DNA of 64,000 nt from Smaragdicoccus niigatensis DSM 44881 = NBRC 103563 (GCF_000380645.1 NZ_AQXZ01000019.1:834761-898760), one strand, 5' to 3'; shown: positions 46,318 to 54,762, counted from the first letter of the stretch. Notes: a model not told the origin generated them from the letters alone. A program made the numbers and translations.

Positions 46318-47636
46318 GGATTCGACAAGCGGTCACGGTTGCCACCACGCTGGTTCTGATCGCGAGTCCGATCGCGAGCGCGGAGCGTCCGCCCGACCCC
46401 AATCCCGCCGATCTCCCCGGCGCTGCCGCACCGTCGCCGTCCGCGGCGACGCAGAAGCGATCCGAATGCGCGGAACCGCTTCCCCTCGATCCCGCCGACT
46501 CCGTCGAGGCCGCGCTCCCCGTCCGTGAGTTGTGGGACCTCACGCGCGGCGCTGGCCAGAAGGTCGCGGTCATCGATACCGGAGTCGCTCACCACCCTCG
46601 ACTGAAGAATCTGATCGGCGGCGGTGACTACGTCACCCAATCGGATGGGACCGAGGACTGCGACGCCCACGGCACACTCGTTGCCGGCCTGATCGCGGCG
46701 ACTCCGAGCGACAGCGACGGCTTCGCCGGCATCGCGCCGGACGCGACAATTCTGTCGATCCGACAGTCGAGTGCCGCATATTCGTACACCGGTGGGCAGT
46801 CGAATCAGTCGGTGTCCAACTCGAAGGGCGTGGGCACGGTCGGCTCGTTGGCCCGCGCAATCCGCTATGCCGCCGACTCCGGCGCCACCGTCATCAACCT
46901 GTCGGAAGTCGCGTGCGCCCCGGACATGAACGACGCAAGCCTCGGGGCCGCAGTGCAATACGCGGCGGTCGTCAAGGACGTCGTCATCGTCGCCGCGGCG
47001 GGCAACAACGACGTCTGCCACGTCGCCGAAGGTGGTCAGCGGTCTTGGGAGTCCGTACGGACGATCGTGTCTCCGGCCTGGTACGACGAGTACGTCTTGA
47101 CCGTGGGTTCCGTCGGCCCCAGTGGACAGGCGTCGCCCTTCACCGTGCCGGGACCGTGGGTCGATATGGCCGCACCCGGAGAGCGGGTCGTTTCCCTCGA
47201 TCCACGCACCGACGGCTTGACCAATGCAATCGCGGGCACCGAGGGCCAGCGGTTGGCGATCAATGGCACGAGTTTCGCGGCCCCACTCGTGTCCGGTACC
47301 GCCGCGTTGATACGAGCACGCTTTCCGGAATTGCGGGCTCGCGACGTCATCGCCCTCATCGAAGCCACCGCACACGCGCCCGCCCGCGGGTGGGATCAGT
47401 ACGTCGGATTCGGTGTGGTCGATCCTGGTGCCGCAGTGACCGCCGTCGACCCGGCACACATCGCTTCGCCACGTAAACCCGGATCGGACCGCGCTGACGG
47501 ACGCCCGATTCCGATTCCGGATCTGCCCTCGGAGACGCACGTCTGGGGGCGGAATCTCGCGCTTCTCGGCACTGCCTCGGTTCTCGGCCTGTTGGCCCTC
47601 GGACTCGTGGCCGCACCTCGCCGAAAACGGCGGTGA
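46314..47636 (+). CDS. mycP: Mycosin, subtilisin-like serine protease MycP
   Basis: 440 residues from GTG 46314, coupled to eccD. A signal peptide (about 1-23, ASPIASA) is followed by the subtilase domain: Asp88 (VAVIDTGVAH), His119 (CDAHGT), and Ser320 (NGTSFAAP). A membrane anchor near the C-terminus (LALLGTASVLGLLALGLV) precedes the basic tail RRKRR. Mycosins stabilise and cap the ESX membrane complex. The stop abuts the convergent eccB stop without a gap. Confidence 0.95.
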   Translation: MRIRQAVTVATTLVLIASPIASAERPPDPNPADLPGAAAPSPSAATQKRSECAEPLPLDPADSVEAALPVRELWDLTRGAGQKVAVIDTGVAHHPRLKNLIGGGDYVTQSDGTEDCDAHGTLVAGLIAATPSDSDGFAGIAPDATILSIRQSSAAYSYTGGQSNQSVSNSKGVGTVGSLARAIRYAADSGATVINLSEVACAPDMNDASLGAAVQYAAVVKDVVIVAAAGNNDVCHVAEGGQRSWESVRTIVSPAWYDEYVLTVGSVGPSGQASPFTVPGPWVDMAAPGERVVSLDPRTDGLTNAIAGTEGQRLAINGTSFAAPLVSGTAALIRARFPELRARDVIALIEATAHAPARGWDQYVGFGVVDPGAAVTAVDPAHIASPRKPGSDRADGRPIPIPDLPSETHVWGRNLALLGTASVLGLLALGLVAAPRRKRR

Positions 47637-49070
47637 TCAGCGCGGAGTCGGCTCGATCGTCGCCGTAACGCCACCAGCTTCCAGGCCATCGTGTGCAACG
47701 AATGCCTCCTCGCGGCCCAACGCCGGCCCGGCCGCGAGCAGCCCGAGGATCGACCATGGAACTGCTTCCGGATTGGTGAGGCCGAGCATCTTGGCGGCAT
47801 CGGTGTCCGTCACGCCGTATCGAACCCCGGTGTCGGATAGGTAGTACAGGCTGTCGCCACCGGCGCCCGTAGATTGCGCGGACTTCGCGAACACACCAGA
47901 TCCGACCGGAAGATAGAACGCGTCGACCTTCGGGCCATTGCCGTCGCGCTGCACCAGCTCGACCGGGCGGGCCCCACCAGGGACGGGCGGCTTCGCACCG
48001 ACAAAGAGTCGAGCCGGCGCATTCGGTCCCCACGTCGAGCAGGCGACATCCTGGTCGATGATCGACGGCGCTATTTGGGGAAAACCGGCAGTGTTCAACT
48101 CTTTGACCGGGGGAATCGAACCAAGAGTGTCCGGCGTGATCCGCGGGATCGACGACTGTCCATGGGAGTCGGCGAAACGCACGAGGTCTGCGGCCAGCTG
48201 CCCGATCTCTTGAACTCCTGATCGCAGCACCACGAAATATCGCGTCGCCGGTCCCTCGCCTAGTTGCACGACGGTCCCGACGGCGTACTGACGAAGCGCC
48301 CCGGGTCCCGGCTGACCCGCACCCTCGATTTTCGGAACCTCGATCGGCGCGGTCTCCTGGATCGTCCCGAGCAGTGCTGCACTGACCTGCCGTGTCGCCT
48401 TACCATCGATGCCGAGCGCGCGAGTAACTGCACCGTTTGCCGTGTCCACGCGCGCACGATGGCCATCGAAAGCCAGGAACGTGCTGTCCGCCGATCGCAT
48501 CAGGATCGCCTCGTTGCCGGTCAGAGAATGCACTCCAACCGACTCGTCCGGCTGCCCGACGATGATCGTCGACTGCAGCCGACCGTCCGTTGCGAGGTCG
48601 CACACCGCCCAGAGGTGGCCTGTGCTCTTCGGGTTGTACGGCATCGCCGACGGCGCGCCCGGGATACCGACGAGGGGCCCGCGGGGCAGGTCTGCCAGAG
48701 CCTTCTCGCTGACAACGACCGGTTGCGCCGGACTCCCCGCGATGAGCCGAGCCGACGCCAGATTCAGCACCGGATGAAGGGTGTCGTTGATGCGCACGTA
48801 CATCGCACCCGATTCCTTCGTCACGACGATCGGGTCGGTCCCCACGTGGGACTTGGGGCGAATCAAGCCGAACAACGCACTACCGGCAAGCACCACCGCG
48901 GCCAGGACAACACCGACGGCAAGTGCACGCGATTGGGATCGGAGCGGATCGCCGAGGCCGCGGACATCGCGCCGAACCACAGCATTTTCTAACTGACGAA
49001 GGTGGAAGCGGTACCCGCTCACCTGCGGCCGGGTCACTGGCTGCTGCCGCAACGACCCTCCCGCATACAC
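47637..49070 (-). CDS. eccB: ESX-4 core component EccB
   Basis: 477 residues from GTG 49070 (VYAGGSLRQQPVTRPQVSG), with AGGAGG about 12 nt before it; GTG 49097 gives nine more residues. The short cytoplasmic part carries SGYRFHLRQLENAVVRRD, followed by one membrane helix (about 50-72) and a large periplasmic domain with the Cys pair of the EccB fold (AVCDLAT, VACSTWG). It is one of four core subunits. It is transcribed towards mycP and away from the EccE gene. Confidence 0.93.
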   Translation of the reverse strand: MYAGGSLRQQPVTRPQVSGYRFHLRQLENAVVRRDVRGLGDPLRSQSRALAVGVVLAAVVLAGSALFGLIRPKSHVGTDPIVVTKESGAMYVRINDTLHPVLNLASARLIAGSPAQPVVVSEKALADLPRGPLVGIPGAPSAMPYNPKSTGHLWAVCDLATDGRLQSTIIVGQPDESVGVHSLTGNEAILMRSADSTFLAFDGHRARVDTANGAVTRALGIDGKATRQVSAALLGTIQETAPIEVPKIEGAGQPGPGALRQYAVGTVVQLGEGPATRYFVVLRSGVQEIGQLAADLVRFADSHGQSSIPRITPDTLGSIPPVKELNTAGFPQIAPSIIDQDVACSTWGPNAPARLFVGAKPPVPGGARPVELVQRDGNGPKVDAFYLPVGSGVFAKSAQSTGAGGDSLYYLSDTGVRYGVTDTDAAKMLGLTNPEAVPWSILGLLAAGPALGREEAFVAHDGLEAGGVTATIEPTPR

Positions 49071-49146
49071 CTCGAACCCAGAGCCTCCTGAGATCACTAA
49101 CAGTACAGTTCACCTGGGACGATGCTGGCCTGTCTGGTGGATATGG

Positions 49147-50688
49147 GTGGTGGGTGTGCAAGGACTTCGGCGACCGACGTTGGCTTCCGTGCTCACGGCC
49201 GAACTGATCGGGGTCGCCGCCGGGTGTCTCGTCGCGGCCGTCGCTTCTTCGGTCGTCGCAGTGACTGTCGGAGTCCTTGTCGCCGTCGCTCTCGTGGTCC
49301 CAATCCGCCGGCAATCACTTCTCGGCCGACTCTCCACCGCGATCGGGTATGCGCGAGCGTCGAACCTTGCCCTACCGGTACCGACGGACTTCAACGGCAT
49401 GGCTGCCAGCTGGTCTGGTCTTAAGTGCGCAGCGGTCGTTTCCATCGTTCCCAAGACCCGACTGACAGTCCTGTCTCGCCGAGGCGCCGTTCCGGGTGAG
49501 CAATTGCCCCTCGAGGCGCTTGCGGCGGCCCTGCACCAACACGACATCACGTTGGCCGGGATCGACATCGTGAGCCATGCGCGGCGAATTCACACCCGAC
49601 CGGCGAGCGTCCTTCGACAGCTCATCGGACCGTTGCCGGCAGTTCCGGATCGAGCGGTATGGATCGTTGTCCGACTCGATGCACGGTCAGAGGCGGTGGA
49701 ACGTCGAGGCGGTGGGCGCGACGGTGCAGTCTCGACACTGAGGACCGCAACGAGCCGGATCGTCGATGTCTTGGCACGCCACGACGTCGACGCGCGGATT
49801 CTGTCCGCCGATGAGATCACGGCCGTGTCCCAGGCCGTGGCCGGCGGGGATGTGCGAAACGGCTGGTCGTCCGTTGCGATCGGCGATCAGAACGACTCGG
49901 GCTTTTCGGCGACGGAACTGACACCGGCCCTCATCGACCAGGTCTGGACGATTTCTACTCAGGCGACGACGACGATGCTCGCGCTACGACCGCAGGAAGC
50001 CGCCGGCCGAGTCGCAGCCGCTTTGTCGTGGCGGCTCACCGGGGCCGACAAGACCCCCGCGCTGCCCGCGCGCCGAGTCGACGGACATCAACTCCAACAC
50101 CTGCGAGCACACCTGCCGCTGGCTTCGAACGGCGACGCTGCCCTGGTCTTTCACGATGTCCCCACTGCCGAGTTGTCGAGCTTTGCGGTGGCCACCGGGG
50201 GATGTGGTCAACTCGTCGGCGCCACCTCTGACGGTCGCGCGATCGCGGTTCCGCTGTGCGCATCGAGCACCCGCACCGCGACCCTGGTGGGTTCGTCGAT
50301 GTTCCTGCGGCAGACGATCTTCCGCGGCGTTGCAACCGGAGCGCGAATCGTCGTGCGAACGGACCGGCCGGACATGTGGGAGCCGCTTGTCCACGCCGTC
50401 GGAAACCGTTCTCAACTTTGCGTCGCTGGACTCGGCGAACCGACGCCCGTTGGCTACGACGTGCTCGTCGCGGACGGGGATCTTCAGCCAGGCGCTCCCG
50501 GAATCACCACGATCTTCGCCGCGGCAACGCCAGCCGCTTTCACCGGCATCGCGCCCGACCTCTCGATCACCGCAACCGGCGCCTCGATCATGGTGACCGT
50601 GGGTGGTCAATCGATAGCGGTCGAGCTTGTGACAGTCCCCGCCGAACAGGAATTCATCGTCGGATCGAGCGCGGTGCGAACTAGTTGA
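49147..50688 (+). CDS. eccE: EccE-like type VII secretion protein
   Basis: 513 residues from GTG 49147. Two closely spaced hydrophobic helices at the N-terminus (about 14-30, 33-51) are followed by a soluble domain of the EccE type (WSGLKCAAVVSIVPKTRLTVL; VPDRAVWIVVRLDA; VGSSMFLRQTIFRGVATGARIVVRTDRP). ESX-4 of M. tuberculosis lacks EccE, while the M. abscessus ESX-4 has it. With EccB, EccC, EccD and MycP present, this locus has the whole core. The divergent gap to eccB is 76 bp. Confidence 0.82.
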   Translation: MVGVQGLRRPTLASVLTAELIGVAAGCLVAAVASSVVAVTVGVLVAVALVVPIRRQSLLGRLSTAIGYARASNLALPVPTDFNGMAASWSGLKCAAVVSIVPKTRLTVLSRRGAVPGEQLPLEALAAALHQHDITLAGIDIVSHARRIHTRPASVLRQLIGPLPAVPDRAVWIVVRLDARSEAVERRGGGRDGAVSTLRTATSRIVDVLARHDVDARILSADEITAVSQAVAGGDVRNGWSSVAIGDQNDSGFSATELTPALIDQVWTISTQATTTMLALRPQEAAGRVAAALSWRLTGADKTPALPARRVDGHQLQHLRAHLPLASNGDAALVFHDVPTAELSSFAVATGGCGQLVGATSDGRAIAVPLCASSTRTATLVGSSMFLRQTIFRGVATGARIVVRTDRPDMWEPLVHAVGNRSQLCVAGLGEPTPVGYDVLVADGDLQPGAPGITTIFAAATPAAFTGIAPDLSITATGASIMVTVGGQSIAVELVTVPAEQEFIVGSSAVRTS

Positions 50689-50801
50689 AAACGCAAGCTC
50701 AGAGCGGTTTTCTGGCCATACGGACGTTCAGGCCATAGGCTCCTGAGTAGTGGCGCGATTGCGGCTCCGGTGTCCTACAGGACCCGTTCTGAGGAGCATT
50801 C

Positions 50802-52637
50802 ATGGCTGCCCCAACTCCCCGTTCCTCGACTCGTTTGCGCACCCGATCGGGCCGTGCTCGCCGCATTGCGGCAGGCTCGGCGTTGGGCATGATCGGCGCC
50901 GGCATGATCCTCGGACCGAGCGTCGGACTGGCGTCGGCGGCCCCTTCCCCAACGTGGACGGCGTTGTTCGGCGCCCGCCCTACCGCATCAGCAACATCGC
51001 CGCTGTTGTCCGTTCGACACTTCACTGCCAGCCAATTCACGACCCCGACGGTCGCTTCGATATTGGGGGTGTCTTCGGCGGCCGTGACGAATTCTTGTGG
51101 GTTCGTATGCAACGGCGCGGACGGCACCGCGGAGAACCCGAACGGGCAAAACGGCGGCCTGCTGATCGGTAACGGCGGCGACGGATACGACTCAACCGCC
51201 GCGGGCACCACAGGCGGTAATGGTGGCAACGCCGGACGGATTCGTGGTGACGGCGGCGACGGCGGCAACGGTGGTGCCGGAGCAGCTGGCGGCAACGGCG
51301 GTAAAGCTGGCGCCTCCGGTAGCGGCGGCGCGGGCGGTAACGGCGGCAACGCCGTCGTCGCTGGTGGCGTCGGCGGCGCGGGCGGTAACGGCGGGACCGC
51401 ACGGCGCGGCGCGGGCGGTGCTGGCGGTAGCGGCGGCGCAGGCGCGGCGGGTACCACTGGGACCATCGGCACGACCGGCAGTACTGGCACCGATGTTGCC
51501 TCAACGTCGGGCACCCAAGGCAACCCGAACGTCACCGGCCTCGCCGGGAACACCGGCGGTACCGGCGTAACCGGTTCGACCGGTGGAACCGGCGGTGCAG
51601 GTGGAGCCGGCGGTAAAGGCGGCTCGTCAGTGTTCGGCCCGGGCGGTGCCGCGGGTAACGGCGGTGCCGGTGGCGCGGGCGGTACCGGAGGAACAGGTGG
51701 CACTGGTGGCACCGGTGGAACCGGCGGCAGCGCTTACGGCTATGACGCCACGAATCCTGGGGAAGCGGGTGGCAACGCCACCGGCGGCACTGGTGGTGCA
51801 GGTGGACCCGGAGGCAACGGCGGAACTGCCGGTACCGGCGGGCTCGGCGGCGCTGCGGGAACTCCAGGCACCTCATTCTCCGGAGCAACCGGCGCTGCCG
51901 GAAGCAGTGGATTCAATGGCTCGCAGGGCACGACCGGCGCCACGGGCGCCCAAGGCAACGGCGGCACTGGCGGTGCCGCATTCGGCGGCGACGGCGCCGT
52001 TCTCAGCACCGCGGGCGGTTCCGGAACCGGGGGTACCGGGGGAAGCGGAACCATCGGCGGTAGCGGCGGCGACGGAACTGGCGGAACGGGCGGAAACGGT
52101 GCGTATACCGGCATCGGCGGCCCGGGAGGCAACGGCACGGGCGGCACCGGCGGCGCCGGACTCGTCGCCGACGGGAACGGCGGAACGGGCGCGGGCGGCG
52201 ATGGCGGCTTCGGCGGCACCGGCAACCTTCCCAACGATCTCCCGGGTACTGGCGGCGCCGGCGGGGCGGGCCTAGGCGGTTCCGGCGCTAACGGCGGCGA
52301 CGGCTACGGCGGCGACGGCATGACCGGCGGCATTGGCTTTGGGGGCGGTCCCGGCGGTACCGGCGGCACGGGCGGTTCCGGCACTGGCGGCAACGGAACG
52401 ACTGGTACGGGCGGTACTGGCACCGGCGGCGATGGCGGGTACGGCGGTCTCGGAGCCAGCGGTGTTGGCGGCGCCATCGGCGGTACCGGCGGCACGGGCG
52501 GCACTGGCACCGGCGGCGCCGGCTCGGACGGCCCAGGCACCAGCAATCCAGGTTCTGCAGGGGGCGCAGCATCCGGCTCTAGCGGCGGCATCCCAGGAGC
52601 TGGCGGCGTCGGTTCGGGAGGCCCCGGTCCCGGCTGA
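50802..52637 (+). CDS. Secreted PGRS-like glycine-rich repeat protein with Sec signal peptide
   Basis: 611 residues; TGAGGAGCATTC precedes the ATG. A basic N-terminus (10-21) and hydrophobic core ending in GLASAAP suggest a Sec signal peptide cleaved near 46. A linker (48-105) with Cys99 and Cys103 leads to NGQNGGLLIGNGGDGY (115-130), nearly the same as the start of mycobacterial PGRS domains. After it come about 480 residues of GGxGG, GGTGG and collagen-like GxT/GxG repeats to the end GGPGPG. No PE or PPE domain is present. It follows the EccE gene by 113 bp and may be a wall or surface protein. Confidence 0.8.
   Translation: MAAPTPRSSTRLRTRSGRARRIAAGSALGMIGAGMILGPSVGLASAAPSPTWTALFGARPTASATSPLLSVRHFTASQFTTPTVASILGVSSAAVTNSCGFVCNGADGTAENPNGQNGGLLIGNGGDGYDSTAAGTTGGNGGNAGRIRGDGGDGGNGGAGAAGGNGGKAGASGSGGAGGNGGNAVVAGGVGGAGGNGGTARRGAGGAGGSGGAGAAGTTGTIGTTGSTGTDVASTSGTQGNPNVTGLAGNTGGTGVTGSTGGTGGAGGAGGKGGSSVFGPGGAAGNGGAGGAGGTGGTGGTGGTGGTGGSAYGYDATNPGEAGGNATGGTGGAGGPGGNGGTAGTGGLGGAAGTPGTSFSGATGAAGSSGFNGSQGTTGATGAQGNGGTGGAAFGGDGAVLSTAGGSGTGGTGGSGTIGGSGGDGTGGTGGNGAYTGIGGPGGNGTGGTGGAGLVADGNGGTGAGGDGGFGGTGNLPNDLPGTGGAGGAGLGGSGANGGDGYGGDGMTGGIGFGGGPGGTGGTGGSGTGGNGTTGTGGTGTGGDGGYGGLGASGVGGAIGGTGGTGGTGTGGAGSDGPGTSNPGSAGGAASGSSGGIPGAGGVGSGGPGPG
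51180..52637 (+). repeat. PGRS-like GGC/GGT-rich coding repeat
   Basis: About 1.45 kb of degenerate tandem 9-bp units of the type GGC-GGT/GGC-xxC, coding GGx triplets. It produces long open frames on all six frames (for example a Pro-rich antisense frame at 50699-51712), which are not genes. Such sequence is prone to slippage and to length differences between strains. Confidence 0.85.
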
Positions 52638-53201
52638 TCAGCCCGGGTACGGATCTCCTGACCGCGCATCGCGCAGATGCCGGCCCCACCAGTCGAGCTG
52701 GTTCAGCATGCGACCCACGGCGTCGATCGCGGGACCGTTCGCGGTCTCACCCGACTCATCGAACTGCTTCTTCGCCTGATGGAAGCTCACCTGCTCACGC
52801 ACACTCACCATGTGCAGTTCAGCCACGATCTGCCGCAGGTGCTCGACCGCGCGCAGCCCACCGGAAAGACCGCCGTAGGCGACGAACCCAACCGGCTTCG
52901 CCCGCCACTCTCGTTTGAGCAGGTCGAAGGCATCCTTCAGCGCACCCGACGTGCTGTGGTTGTACTCGGGAGTGACCGCGACGATCACATCCGCGGCCGC
53001 GATGCGCTGCTGGAAAGCCTGCGCGCCGTCGCTGTCCATCGTGAGATCCGAAGGCAACGAGAACTCCGCGAGATCGATCAAACCGATGTCGAATCGCGGG
53101 TCATTGGCCGCCTGACGGAAGAACCAGTCGGCCACCACCGGGCCGAACCGCACTGGCCGGACAGTGCCGAGAATGATCTCCAGGCGAAGCGGTTCGCTCA
53201 T
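52638..53201 (-). CDS. NAD(P)H-dependent FMN reductase
   Basis: 187 residues from ATG 53201 (MSEPLRLEIILGTVRPVRFG). The flavodoxin-like fold shows the FMN phosphate loop GTVRPVRFGP, the conserved VAVTPEYNHSTSGALKDAFD, and YGGLSGGLRAVEHLR near the ring-binding site. It is probably a cytosolic quinone/azo/FMN reductase of the NADPH-dependent FMN reductase family. Its stop abuts the PGRS-like gene stop. The upstream region holds a folded intergenic segment. Confidence 0.88.
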   Translation of the reverse strand: MSEPLRLEIILGTVRPVRFGPVVADWFFRQAANDPRFDIGLIDLAEFSLPSDLTMDSDGAQAFQQRIAAADVIVAVTPEYNHSTSGALKDAFDLLKREWRAKPVGFVAYGGLSGGLRAVEHLRQIVAELHMVSVREQVSFHQAKKQFDESGETANGPAIDAVGRMLNQLDWWGRHLRDARSGDPYPG

Positions 53202-53309
53202 GGCAATGACACTAGCGGCTGGCCCACCGAGGCACGGTTGACATGTCCTCCAGTTGACCGACACACCCTTGCTGACTTGATCTTCGTCACATGCTTCGTC
53301 CTACACTGA

Positions 53310-53482
53310 GAGCGCGCTCCCGGTTCGCCGGGGGTTTCCTGGAGCCTGCTTGAGCGGCAAACAGATGTAGCACAGTTCTGCGGGGGTCACCCTTGCCGAC
53401 CGTCGATGAGGCCGGTCGTGCAAGGTGACTGCCAAGCGAGTGGTGGCTGCCTGCGAAGGAGGGGTTCGTAGGCAACCACCCT
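53310..53482 (+). ncRNA. Candidate structured small RNA (strand inferred)
   Basis: Three successive strong hairpins fill the gap between the FMN reductase and the phosphorylase genes: CCCGG-TTCG-CCGGG at 53319-53332; a stem of about 16 bp, GTCACC..TTGC..CGACCG with its complement, at 53386-53429; and GGTGGCTGCCTGCGAA paired with TTCGTAGGCAACCACC at 53442-53480. A promoter-like TTGATC (53277-53282), 19-nt spacer, TACACT (53302-53307) precedes them. I could not match a known riboswitch, SRP, tmRNA, RNase P or 6S RNA. Confidence 0.4.
53442..53480. terminator. Long hairpin past the phosphorylase stop
   Basis: Arms GGTGGCTGCCTGCGAA (53442-53457) and TTCGTAGGCAACCACC (53465-53480) pair with one mismatch and one wobble around a 7-nt loop. 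It lies 8 nt past the mtnP-like stop at 53488, so it may end that transcript, though no T-run follows. It is also the last hairpin of the small-RNA candidate. Confidence 0.5.
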
Positions 53483-53487
53483 CTGCA

Positions 53488-54288
53488 TCAAGGCAATTCG
53501 AACGGCAGCGTCACGCCATCATGGACGCGGCATTCAGCGCAGGTGTCTTCGCCGGAGATGTTCTCGATCGCGGTACGAACCAGGTCCTTGAACGGTCCGA
53601 GGTTCCGCTTGAACTCGGCGAACACCTCAGCGGCGCTCACGCCTTCACCTTCGGCGAGACCCGCATCGAGGTCCGTGACCAGCGCGATCGGTGCATAGCA
53701 GAGCTCGAGCTCACGGGCGAGCACAGCCTCCGGGTGACCGGTCATGTTGACCAGCGTCCAGCCCTGCGCAGCAAACCACTGGCTCTCCGCACGGCTCGAG
53801 AATCGCGGGCCCTCGACGACGACCATCGTTCCGCCGTCGATGATTCCCGGCTGCGCGGCGACGGTTTTGCGCAGGTCGGCGCAGTACGGGTCAGCGAACG
53901 GAACGTGGATGGCGCCGCCGTCGAAGTACGTCTGGACGCGGCCCGCGGTCCGGTCCACGACCTGGTCCGGCACGACGAACGAACCGGGTCCGAGCGTCGG
54001 CGTCAGGCTGCCGACGGCACACGGCGCGAGTACACGACGCACGCCGAGCGACCGCAGCGCCCACATGTTCGCGCGGTACGGCAGGGTGTGCGGCGCGTAC
54101 TCGTGGTTGCGACCGTGACGCGGCACGAACGCCACCGCACGACCGGCGACCGTGCCGACGGTGATGGGCGCGCTCGGCGCACCGTAAGGGGTCTCGACCT
54201 CGATCGATTGAGCGTCGTCGCCGAAGAAGTCATAGAAGCCGCTGCCGCCGATGACGGCCAGGCGCGGAGTGAGAGAAAGCTCTGGCAT
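53488..54288 (-). CDS. mtnP: S-methyl-5'-thioadenosine phosphorylase-like purine phosphorylase
   Basis: 266 residues. It shows the trimeric phosphorylase fold with the phosphate loop VIGGSGFYDF, FVPRHGRNHEYAPHTLPYRAN, the ribose/base region TMVVVEGPRFSSRAESQWF, and NMTGHPEAVLARELELCYA. It cleaves MTA (or purine nucleosides) with phosphate for purine and methionine salvage. It resembles Rv0535, so it is out of the Rv34xx order here, which indicates a rearrangement. Exact substrate choice (MTA or inosine-type) is not certain. Confidence 0.85.
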   Translation of the reverse strand: MPELSLTPRLAVIGGSGFYDFFGDDAQSIEVETPYGAPSAPITVGTVAGRAVAFVPRHGRNHEYAPHTLPYRANMWALRSLGVRRVLAPCAVGSLTPTLGPGSFVVPDQVVDRTAGRVQTYFDGGAIHVPFADPYCADLRKTVAAQPGIIDGGTMVVVEGPRFSSRAESQWFAAQGWTLVNMTGHPEAVLARELELCYAPIALVTDLDAGLAEGEGVSAAEVFAEFKRNLGPFKDLVRTAIENISGEDTCAECRVHDGVTLPFELP

Positions 54289-54345
54289 TCGTACATTGTT
54301 GCTTGTCAGGGCACCGTCGCGCGCATCCGGGTGGGCCTATCCGAG

Positions 54346-54386
54346 CCCAAGGGTGTGTTGTACACACCCAAGGGTGTGTTGTACAC
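54346..54386. repeat. Tandem 21-bp direct repeat, operator-like
   Basis: The 20-mer CCCAAGGGTGTGTTGTACAC occurs at 54346-54365 and again at 54367-54386, a period of 21 bp. The first copy holds the perfect dyad GGGTGTGT-TGT-ACACACCC (54351-54369); the second is imperfect on the right. Two sites spaced by two helical turns upstream of divergent genes suggest cooperative binding of a dimeric regulator. The regulator is not identified. Confidence 0.6.
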
Positions 54387-54456
54387 GCTTACGCATCGCC
54401 TTGGAATTGAGGTAGTGGGCGCGGCTCCCGTGCGCCCCAAAGTGGAGGTGCCTGAA

Positions 54457-54720
54457 ATGCCTTCTGACACGACCAATACGAGCCCAGCGCAGCGACCGGC
54501 GAGCGAAGAATCTCTGATTGGTGCGTCATGGGGCATCCTCGTGTGCCTCGCAGGATTGCGCCTCGCCATCCTCTGGGCCCGTGCAACGGAGGGACTTTGG
54601 ATGGTCCTCTGCACAGGTCTGGCACTGCTGCTGGCGGCGGCCGCGATCGGTTTTGCTGCCGACTTCATCACCGCTGTTCGGCGCTGCCGTGCTCGGAGAC
54701 GCGTGACCAACCACTCCTAA
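54457..54720 (+). CDS. Small two-TM membrane protein
   Basis: 87 residues from ATG 54457 with GTGGAGGTG 8 nt upstream (a longer frame reaches back through the repeat and antisense of mtnP). A polar N-terminus (MPSDTTNTSPAQRPASEES) precedes two hydrophobic helices (about 24-40 and 46-68) and a basic Arg-rich tail (VRRCRARRRV). No family is recognised. It is probably regulated through the tandem repeat about 70 bp upstream. Confidence 0.65.
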   Translation: MPSDTTNTSPAQRPASEESLIGASWGILVCLAGLRLAILWARATEGLWMVLCTGLALLLAAAAIGFAADFITAVRRCRARRRVTNHS

Positions 54721-54762
54721 GTTGGTTCACCGACAAGCAGGAACCGTCCTCGGCGAAACCTC

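Noticed and set aside
50699-51712. 337-aa Pro-rich frame on the - strand resembling a PPE-like or extensin-like protein
   Set aside because: It is the complement of the GGC-rich PGRS repeat; Pro-Pro-Val/Ala repeats follow directly from Gly-rich codons on the other strand.
51180-52637. Short repeats suggesting a CRISPR array
   Set aside because: The repeats are degenerate 9-bp coding units in one frame with no constant repeat and unique spacer pattern, and no cas genes are near.
53302-53340. CTGAGAG reminiscent of a TPP riboswitch
   Set aside because: The partner GGGGTGC and the ACCC-GAACCTGAT elements are absent and no thiamine gene follows.
54457-54720. 431-aa frame beginning at 53425 on the + strand
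   Set aside because: Its first 344 codons are antisense to the mtnP-like gene; only the last 87 codons have a ribosome site and membrane helices.
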